Below, piece by piece: positions 5,654 to 10,742 of a stretch of 10,742 nucleotides of DNA. Origin of the DNA: a bacterium (GTDB taxonomy: Bacteria > Krumholzibacteriota > Krumholzibacteriia > LZORAL124-64-63). The position numbers were made by a program, and so were the translations under genes. Each line of letters starts with the position of its first letter. Position 1 is the stretch's first letter. The stretch is from positions 1-10,742 of the forward strand of contig JABIBH010000397.1 in NCBI GenBank assembly GCA_018652925.1, read 5' to 3'. The notes beneath the pieces are model-generated. The model was not told the origin of the DNA. It searched no databases and saw nothing but the letters and a program-made list of their open reading frames with translations.

Positions 5654-6598
5654 TTATAAACCAATTCTATGCAAAGCAAACGCAATAGTTGCAGCTGTAG
5701 TGAGTGTACCTAAAATCAGCGGGTAGACTGTTCTCCAAAATCCGCCTCGATTCAATGTAACTTGTACAACATCTCCAGGGTAAACCAGAGGGTTTCCTGA
5801 AAGATTTCCTTCAAGCAAAAACAATTTGCAATTTATAATACTCGAAGTATAAAGATCTCCGTGTACATTGTGAACCCAAATTACTTTTTCCAGTTTAGCA
5901 TTATCAGTTGGAGCACCAGCTAGCATCATTACATCAACAAGTCGCATTGGATCTTTCAATCTGTAGGTACCAGGAGAAGAAACTCCGCCAAATACTTGCA
6001 CACCAGAAACTTGCGATGTTAAAAACAATTGTGAAGATGTAGGAATAACAACTGTATCTCCGGAATTAAGAAATATTGGTGATACAGAACTATTGCCTGA
6101 AACAAGATCAGAAATATCCACATCAGAAGATTCATTTATACCATCAACACTGGATATTATTTTTGCATCGGTCAAAACAGCTTCTGCGGTAACTCCACCA
6201 GATTCCCTTATTAAATCCCAGAGAGTTGGATTTGATGAAAATGTGTAACTTCCAGGCTGGCGTACCGCACCCAATATATAAATCTGCAAAGAATTAAACT
6301 GAACAATCGACAAAGTAACTTCCTGAATAGATCGATCAAATAGTTCAAGCTTGGCTTTAAGTATCTGCTCTGCCTCAGTAACTGAAAAACCTGCAACAGC
6401 AATAGCACCAACAGAAGGAAGTACAACAGTTCCATCCTGCCGAACTGTCAATTGTCTATCCATATCCGGGCTTTGTAAAACATTCAATTGCAAGACATCA
6501 CTTACTCCCAGAAGATATACCTCATCTCCAGGTGCAGCACATATTAAAGCAGGAACTAAAAGCACTAAAAATATAAGTGATCTAAATTTCATTTTCAT
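5654..6598 (-). CDS. Polysaccharide export protein (Wza-like, SLBB domains)
   Basis: A 314-residue periplasmic/outer-membrane protein that would form the exit channel for an exported polysaccharide. It has a signal peptide (about residues 1-22) and a Poly_export domain at about 25-105, with GVSDVLQLNVLQSPDM and VRQDGTVVLPSVG. A first SLBB domain (ILGAVRQPGSY, then LWDLIRESGGV) and a second (VFGGVSSPGTYRL, then LVDVMMLAGAP) follow. A PGDVVQV strand precedes the C-terminal hydrophobic helix (about 293-312), which matches the helix that lines the Wza pore. The one signal-region Cys is in ALIC, a poor lipobox, so it may not be a lipoprotein as Wza is. The first of two nearby ATG codons is used, because TGGGG lies at the right distance. 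No Wzc-type partner is nearby. Confidence 0.92.
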   Translation of the reverse strand: MKMKFRSLIFLVLLVPALICAAPGDEVYLLGVSDVLQLNVLQSPDMDRQLTVRQDGTVVLPSVGAIAVAGFSVTEAEQILKAKLELFDRSIQEVTLSIVQFNSLQIYILGAVRQPGSYTFSSNPTLWDLIRESGGVTAEAVLTDAKIISSVDGINESSDVDISDLVSGNSSVSPIFLNSGDTVVIPTSSQLFLTSQVSGVQVFGGVSSPGTYRLKDPMRLVDVMMLAGAPTDNAKLEKVIWVHNVHGDLYTSSIINCKLFLLEGNLSGNPLVYPGDVVQVTLNRGGFWRTVYPLILGTLTTAATIAFALHRIGL

Positions 6599-6614
6599 CA
6601 GAAGCCCCAGTCTC

Positions 6615-7556
6615 TTAATTATTTGAATCAGCTTTATACCAATTCACAGTTTTTTCCAGGCCAATCTGGAAAGATGTTACCGGTTCATAGCCAAGCAATT
6701 GTTTCGCCATCGAAATATCAGCTTGAGAATGAGGCACATCACCTATTCTAGTCTCAGCATAATTGGGTTCTTTGTCAACACTTAGAAGTGAAGATATCGA
6801 CTCGTAAAGTTGGCTCAAAGAAATCCTGTCACCGCATGCAATATTTACAATAGCACCGTCTGGATTATCAATCTGAGCAGCCAGTATATTGGCGTGAACA
6901 ACATTGCCAACATATGTGAAATCTCTGGAGAACCTGCCATCACCATTAATTGTTGGTGTGTGTCCTGCCAGCAACTGTGTTATAAACAACGGCAGCACAG
7001 CTGCATACTGGCTTTGAGGGTCCTGTCTTTCGCCAAAGACATTAAAGTAGCGTAATCCAATAGCACTTAATCCATAGATGTCATTAAACACCTTCAAGTA
7101 CAACTCTCCAACATACTTGTTTACTGCATAGGGAGACATTGGCTTCGATGGCATAGTTTCCACTTTGGGAAGAACATCAGAGTCACCATATGCGCTGCTG
7201 CTTGCAGCATAAACAACGCGACCTACACCCGCATCTCTGGCAGCAACAAGGACATTAAGTGTTCCATTAACATTGTGATCGTTGGAAGTAACAGGATCAT
7301 CAACACTTCTTGGGACAGATGCCAGTGCTGCTTGATGGAATATGGTATCGATCCCTTGAAAACATTCATTAAGTAGATCGAGGTCTGTTATAGAGCCTTG
7401 AACAAAATCAACTTCATCTTTAAATGATTCCATATTTTCCAACTTACCAGTTGATAAGTTATCAAGTACGGTCACCTCACAATCACGACTAACAAGTTCA
7501 GCTGCAATATGTGAACCGATGAACCCTGCGCCGCCTGTGACTAGGCACTTTTTCAT
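6615..7556 (-). CDS. NAD-dependent UDP-sugar 4-epimerase, UDP-GlcNAc/GlcNAcA type
   Basis: A 313-residue short-chain dehydrogenase-type epimerase that inverts C4 of a UDP-hexose through a keto intermediate. It has the Rossmann motif GGAGFIG (8-14) and the NAD-ribose Asp in VLDNLSTG. The catalytic serine lies in the AASSSAYGD stretch and the Y143-x3-K147 pair in SPYAVNK. A LRYFNVFGERQDP segment and INGDGRFSRDF follow. The ASVPRS, LRYFNVFG and GDG.FSRDF pattern is that of the WbpP/TviC subgroup, which acts on N-acetylated UDP-sugars or their uronic acids, rather than of GalE. It lies 18 bases after the dehydrogenase gene and 16 bases before the export gene, so the three are almost surely one transcript. 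The ribosome site is GGGGGG, four bases before the ATG. Substrate is inferred from subgroup and neighbour. Confidence 0.88.
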   Translation of the reverse strand: MKKCLVTGGAGFIGSHIAAELVSRDCEVTVLDNLSTGKLENMESFKDEVDFVQGSITDLDLLNECFQGIDTIFHQAALASVPRSVDDPVTSNDHNVNGTLNVLVAARDAGVGRVVYAASSSAYGDSDVLPKVETMPSKPMSPYAVNKYVGELYLKVFNDIYGLSAIGLRYFNVFGERQDPQSQYAAVLPLFITQLLAGHTPTINGDGRFSRDFTYVGNVVHANILAAQIDNPDGAIVNIACGDRISLSQLYESISSLLSVDKEPNYAETRIGDVPHSQADISMAKQLLGYEPVTSFQIGLEKTVNWYKADSNN

Positions 7557-7574
7557 TTTCCCCCCAATTAAATA

Positions 7575-8867
7575 TTACAGACTGAAGACATTTTCATTGT
7601 TGATTGCACCTAAAGCATTGCGTGTATCAACAGTTAGAACATCTGCAGCAAGAATCAGTCCATGATCTACAGAGCTATGAGGTGTAACGATTATTACAAC
7701 ATCATAGCTGGATATTTCGTCAACTCCCCACTTATCAGTTTTCCTTGCAAAATCAAACCCAGCCAAAGAGCCAACTTCAGGATCAAACCAGGAGACTTCT
7801 GCACCCTTGTCGTGAAGCAATTGGATTATGTCCAGAGCTGGTGATTCACGAACATCGTCGATATTAGGTTTGTATGAGACTCCAACAATAAGAGCTTTGC
7901 TCCCATTAACTGGTTTTTTGCGAGAATTCAAGGCATTAGCTGTAATGTTCACAACATGTGCAGGCATTTTTGAATTTATAGCGCCCGCAAGTTCAATGAA
8001 CCTTGCATCTGATCCCGATTGCTTTGCCTTCCATGACAAGTAGAATGGATCAATTGGTATACAATGACCACCCAAACCAGGACCAGGATAAAAAGGCATA
8101 TATCCAAATGGTTTGGTAGAAGCAGCATCGATGACTTCCCAAACATTGATTCCCATTGAGCTGCACATTAAAGCTATCTCATTTGCCAAACCGATGTTTA
8201 CACTGCGAAAGGTGTTTTCGAGAAGTTTAACTGTTTCTGCTACACGGGATGAAGAAACAGGAACTACAGAATCCATTACTTGGCTGTAAAGGCTGACTGC
8301 CATTTCTGTACACTCAGGAGTCACACCACCAACAACTTTGGGTATATTTTTAGTTTGGTAATGTTTGTTCCCTGGATCAACCCGTTCAGGAGAAAAAGCA
8401 AGGTAAAAATCTTTGCCAACGATTTTGCCATTTTCAGATAACCTTGGCAATATCACTTCTTCTGTTGTTCCTGGATAAGTTGTGCTCTCAAGAATAATCA
8501 ACAATCCATCATGCATATAAGGTACGATAGCATCAACCGATGCGTCGATAAATGAAATGTCCGGATCTTGAGTCTTCCCTAAAGGTGTTGGTACACATAT
8601 ATTTACACTATTACATTCAGATATTACTGAAGATTCAGTAGAGGCCGACAACAATCCCCTTTCAACTAAATCCTTAACGTCACTATCCGGGACATCTATA
8701 ATATAACTGGAACCTGAGTTTATTTGATCCACTTTTTGTTTGTCGATGTCAATGCCCACAACTTTAAAACCAGCTTTACCATATTCAACGGCAAGTGGTA
8801 AACCAACATAACCCAGCCCAATTACTGCAAGTTTTGCGGTTTTATCCTCGAATTTTGATTTTGACAA
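7575..8867 (-). CDS. UDP-sugar 6-dehydrogenase (UDP-GlcNAc/GalNAc dehydrogenase type)
   Basis: A 430-residue NAD-dependent enzyme oxidising C6 of a UDP-N-acetylhexosamine in two steps to the uronic acid. It has the N-terminal Rossmann motif GLGYVGLP (17-24), the segment ICVPTPLG, and catalytic residues in AETVKLLENTFR (Lys about 214) and GPGLGGHCIPIDP (Cys 269). The C-terminal domain contains the GVSYKPNIDDVRESP stretch. This pattern matches WbpA/TviB/WbpO better than UDP-glucose dehydrogenase. I choose TTG at 8867: AGAGGG lies seven bases upstream, and the resulting start (LSKSKFEDK) fits the family. An in-frame GTG at 8930 would add 21 residues without a ribosome site. With the epimerase it would make a UDP-GalNAcA-like sugar. 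Confidence 0.88.
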   Translation of the reverse strand: MSKSKFEDKTAKLAVIGLGYVGLPLAVEYGKAGFKVVGIDIDKQKVDQINSGSSYIIDVPDSDVKDLVERGLLSASTESSVISECNSVNICVPTPLGKTQDPDISFIDASVDAIVPYMHDGLLIILESTTYPGTTEEVILPRLSENGKIVGKDFYLAFSPERVDPGNKHYQTKNIPKVVGGVTPECTEMAVSLYSQVMDSVVPVSSSRVAETVKLLENTFRSVNIGLANEIALMCSSMGINVWEVIDAASTKPFGYMPFYPGPGLGGHCIPIDPFYLSWKAKQSGSDARFIELAGAINSKMPAHVVNITANALNSRKKPVNGSKALIVGVSYKPNIDDVRESPALDIIQLLHDKGAEVSWFDPEVGSLAGFDFARKTDKWGVDEISSYDVVIIVTPHSSVDHGLILAADVLTVDTRNALGAINNENVFSL

Positions 8868-8874
8868 CTTGGCG

Positions 8875-8880
8875 CCCTCT
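8875..8880 (-). promoter_or_regulatory. Ribosome binding site that fixes the dehydrogenase start at TTG
   Basis: AGAGGG lies seven bases before TTG at 8867, the same spacing as at the PqqD-like and holA starts. The alternative GTG at 8930 has nothing comparable upstream. Confidence 0.65.
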
Positions 8881-8936
8881 CTTGCAAAAAAATCACATTG
8901 AATTGCTTTATTTAAAAACAGAACCAGCACGAAGCA

Positions 8937-9320
8937 CTAATTGAGATCATTCTCAGACTGTGCAATCTGTTCTTTGTAGCATTTAATATCTTGTCGAATT
9001 GTAATTACTTCCCCGACACAACGGTAACACCGATACAGAGCAACAACAACCAGAATTAAGACAAAACCTGAGGCAAACCACTTGGTTGAATTATGAAGAT
9101 GCTGGCCATGGCGGCTGATCAGGAAAAATACGGTTTTTGAAAAGATCAGGAGTGCAATTCCAAAACCGGCAAAGATTACAGCTAAAACTGAGCGGCTGAC
9201 GAGCTCATCTTTGGCGCGTAGATATTGGCGTAATGGGAATGCCCCTGCATCACCACTGAATCGTGATTTATATGCTGTGGAAGAACTTTTATTTTTTCTT
9301 AATTTCTTCATAATCAGCAT
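8937..9320 (-). CDS. Hypothetical membrane protein with two transmembrane segments
   Basis: A 127-residue protein of no family I recognise. The N-terminus is very basic (residues 5-11 and 20-45 carry many Lys and Arg). Two membrane helices follow, at about 44-68 and 82-97. Between them is a His-rich loop, RHGQHLHN. The C-terminal tail starts with YRCYRC (97-101, two closely spaced cysteines) and is a likely short coiled helix. Basic ends suggest both termini are cytoplasmic. The ATG at 9320 has AGGAAA six bases upstream, inside the preceding small gene, which it overlaps by 32 bases in another frame. An alternative ATG nine bases downstream would give MKKLRKN. It ends 69 bases before the dehydrogenase start, so it is probably the first larger gene of the same transcript. 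It could be a polysaccharide-linked membrane protein, but nothing shows this. Confidence 0.65.
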   Translation of the reverse strand: MLIMKKLRKNKSSSTAYKSRFSGDAGAFPLRQYLRAKDELVSRSVLAVIFAGFGIALLIFSKTVFFLISRHGQHLHNSTKWFASGFVLILVVVALYRCYRCVGEVITIRQDIKCYKEQIAQSENDLN

Positions 9321-9462
9321 CGCTAATTTCCTGGTCAGTTAGGTGTTCGTAACTAACTTCCTTTTGCTTGGCATTTTTTCGCTTTTGCAAAAATGAATTA
9401 AGTAAACGCATGACTCGTCTCATAAGAACCCATGCCAGGATTATAAGAATTAGATTTCTCAT
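9289..9462 (-). CDS. Small membrane-anchored protein, 57 residues (unannotated size class)
   Basis: A 57-codon frame from ATG at 9462 to TAA at 9289, found by reading the minus strand in the gap between tRNA-Arg(CCG) and the two-helix protein. The layout is that of a real small protein: a hydrophobic stretch (NLILIILAWVL, residues 3-13), then an amphipathic basic region (RRVMRLL, then QKRKNAKQK), then an acidic tail with DADYEEIK. A similar ending (DYEEIK after an N-terminal membrane helix) is what I remember of DUF4834-like small proteins, but I cannot confirm membership. It overlaps the next gene by 32 bases, typical of coupled genes. No good ribosome site is visible before the ATG (only GGTTGAG at some distance), which is the main weakness of the call. 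Confidence 0.55.
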   Translation of the reverse strand: MRNLILIILAWVLMRRVMRLLNSFLQKRKNAKQKEVSYEHLTDQEISDADYEEIKKK

Positions 9463-9498
9463 GATTCAAAACTCAACCTGAAAGAGTGAAAACAGTTA

Positions 9499-9575
9499 TG
9501 GTACGCCCGGCGGGATTTGAACCCACGACCTTCTGCTCCGGAGGCAGACGCTCTATCCAGCTGAGCTACGGGCGC
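9499..9575 (-). tRNA. tRNA-Arg (anticodon CCG)
   Basis: A complete 77-base cloverleaf on the minus strand. The acceptor stem is GCGCCCG/CGGGCGT with a G-U first pair, the D arm is GCTC/GAGC, and the anticodon stem is TCTGC/GCAGA around CTCCGGA. The T arm is GTGGG/CCCGC around TTCAAAT. CCA is encoded. The anticodon CCG reads the arginine codon CGG. No terminator is visible downstream before the small membrane-protein genes. Confidence 0.97.
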
Positions 9576-9586
9576 ACTGTATTGGA

Positions 9587-9615
9587 AAAATATAGTTCGG
9601 CTAATCATCGGTCAA
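9587..9615 (-). promoter_or_regulatory. Promoter of tRNA-Arg(CCG)
   Basis: TTGACC (9610-9615, five of six to consensus) is followed, 17 bases on, by TATTTT (9587-9592, four of six). The tRNA 5' end is 11 bases downstream of the -10 box. It lies in the 59 bases between recN and the tRNA. Because no terminator follows the tRNA, it may also drive the genes to its left. Confidence 0.65.
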
Positions 9616-9634
9616 CTCGTTTTCACATTTAAAG

Positions 9635-10742
9635 TTAAATACTGCTGGACAGTAAATCTTTCGCATATTTGAATTGAGATTTACCTTCAGAGTCTGTTAC
9701 TTTCTGACCACCAAGCAAGCGTGCAACCTCTACAACTCTTTCGTCCCCGGAAACTTGTGTTACTGATACAACCTTCCTGTCGGCAAGTTCTACTTTTTCA
9801 ACGTGCAAATGATAATCACCGGCAACAGCCATTGTAGGAAGGTGAGTTATACAAATTACTTGCCCGGTTGCAGAAAGTGTTTTCAATAACCGAGCCACAC
9901 ATTGAGCTGAGTCCAAACCTAATCCTGCATCTGCCTCGTCTAGCAGTAATGTCTGAGAATAATTATCCTCGTTTTGCAATGAGAGTAAACCCAGGAATAT
10001 CCTCGATTTCTCGCCGCCAGAGGTGATATCAGTAATTTGACCATATTTTTCACCGGAATTTGTGCAAACTGACAAATCAACATTATCAATACCATGCTCA
10101 TGGACAATAATTGGATGACCATCAATTTCAAAATCATAGTCGTCAGAAGTTAAGTAGTTAATGTCAAACTTCAAATGAAAATCTGGTAAATCCAGTTTTT
10201 GGATAATATGTGTAGCAATCTCAGCTACTTTTTCGCAACCGCTTGCCCTCTTGTCGTGAAGTTCTTTTGAACATATTTGCAAAAGTTTCAATGCTGAATC
10301 ACAATTAGATTCCAAGTGTGAAATATCAGAACATGCATTTTTATGTGCATCAATTTTAACTTGGAGCTCATTTTTCAAAGCAATCAAACCAGCAGTATCA
10401 AGATTGTATTTTCTCTTCAGCTCCAGATAAAGCGATTCTCGTGTCTCAAGCTCGTCATGCAGAGCCGTGTCTGCGGGCAATGAATCCTGAAAACTATTCA
10501 ACAATATTGATGCCTCTGACAATTCAGAATCAGCCGATATCATAAGATCCCGAATGCCATTCAGCTTGCGGTCAGCAGCATCGCTTGCAGGCAAAGCACT
10601 AATTGCAGAGGCCAGGAGTTGCCTCACCGAAGGTTCTGAATTATCCAATATTGAACTGCACATTGCAGATGCAGTTGTCACACTTGCAAGATTGCGGATT
10701 AATTTAAGCTGGTCTGCAAGTTGCTCTTCCTCTCCTGCCTCA
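9635..10742 (-). CDS. recN: DNA repair protein RecN, C-terminal two thirds (partial at right edge)
   Basis: About 368 residues of an SMC-like ATPase that acts in double-strand break repair. RecN is usually near 550 residues, so the N-terminal head with Walker A lies outside the window. The visible part starts in the hinge-side coiled coil (EEEQLADQLKLIRNLAS resembles RecN's GEDEELxxER...L region) and continues through heptad-rich helices. It reaches the C-terminal head with GIDNVDLSVCTNSGE, ABC signature TSGGEKSR, Walker B TLLLDEADAGLG and the His switch CITHLP. Several family-typical positions differ: ASGGELSR is TSGGEKSR, DAGIGG is DAGLGL, and THLPQ is THLPT. The frame is open to the edge, so the internal GTG at 10681 is not the start. 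It ends 59 bases before tRNA-Arg. Confidence 0.93.
   Translation of the reverse strand, partial: EAGEEEQLADQLKLIRNLASVTTASAMCSSILDNSEPSVRQLLASAISALPASDAADRKLNGIRDLMISADSELSEASILLNSFQDSLPADTALHDELETRESLYLELKRKYNLDTAGLIALKNELQVKIDAHKNACSDISHLESNCDSALKLLQICSKELHDKRASGCEKVAEIATHIIQKLDLPDFHLKFDINYLTSDDYDFEIDGHPIIVHEHGIDNVDLSVCTNSGEKYGQITDITSGGEKSRIFLGLLSLQNEDNYSQTLLLDEADAGLGLDSAQCVARLLKTLSATGQVICITHLPTMAVAGDYHLHVEKVELADRKVVSVTQVSGDERVVEVARLLGGQKVTDSEGKSQFKYAKDLLSSSI

Noticed and set aside
6211..6435. 74-codon minus-strand frame rich in leucine
   Set aside because: An out-of-frame shadow inside the export gene. The hydrophobicity comes from the reading-frame shift, not from a membrane protein.
6351..6626. 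91-codon plus-strand reading frame
   Set aside because: Antisense shadow of the export-protein signal and Poly_export region. Composition is not protein-like and nothing is recognisable.
379..9575. Two tRNA-Arg genes in opposite orientation as borders of a genomic island
   Set aside because: They have different anticodons and share only ordinary tRNA identity. There is no integrase, no duplicated tRNA 3' end and no attachment repeat, and essential genes (holA, lptE) lie between them.
9940..10137. 65-codon minus-strand frame
   Set aside because: Out-of-frame shadow inside the conserved C-terminal head of RecN.

Overview
The window is a mostly leftward-transcribed stretch of an AT-rich Gram-negative chromosome (about 40% GC by eye). 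LptE (lipopolysaccharide transport to the outer membrane) and a Wza-like polysaccharide export protein show there is an outer membrane. Both tRNA genes encode their 3' CCA, and UGA is used as a stop codon. The LptE is the short 'PF04390-like' form seen in deltaproteobacterial and FCB-type lineages rather than the enterobacterial form. I would not name a phylum with confidence. I see no mobile element, CRISPR array or phage gene.

Layout from left to right. (1) The 3' end of apt (+), then tRNA-Arg(CCU) (+) with an intrinsic terminator whose hairpin overlaps the stop codon of a convergent gene. (2) That gene, a PqqD-like small protein (-), is divergent from a small DUF4870-like membrane protein (+). 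(3) A housekeeping run on the minus strand: response regulator, lptE, holA, trxA. The first three junctions are overlapping or very tight, and lptE and holA probably use TTG and GTG starts. (4) A polysaccharide block on the minus strand: nucleotide-sugar 6-dehydrogenase, UDP-sugar 4-epimerase, export protein, then a polyprenyl-phosphate sugar-phosphate transferase. A 129-base gap inside the block holds a plausible promoter and two perfect palindromes. (5) A two-gene set of small membrane proteins, one of them a 57-codon gene found by reading the strand directly, lies just downstream of tRNA-Arg(CCG) with no visible terminator between. (6) The 3' two thirds of recN (-) runs off the right edge.

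How the genes work together: the dehydrogenase and epimerase resemble the pair that makes UDP-GalNAcA from UDP-GlcNAc (as TviB/TviC or WbpO/WbpP do). The sugar transferase would load the first sugar phosphate onto undecaprenyl phosphate, and the Wza-like protein would form the outer-membrane exit. There is no co-polymerase, flippase, polymerase or further glycosyltransferase in the window, so the locus is only part of a pathway.

The most interesting object is the 464-residue regulator next to these genes. Its receiver and Fis-type DNA-binding domains look intact. Its central AAA+ domain has lost the GAFTGA loop that contacts sigma-54, both arginine fingers and the Walker B aspartate. It looks like a phospho-regulated DNA-binding protein derived from an NtrC-type activator that can no longer act through sigma-54.
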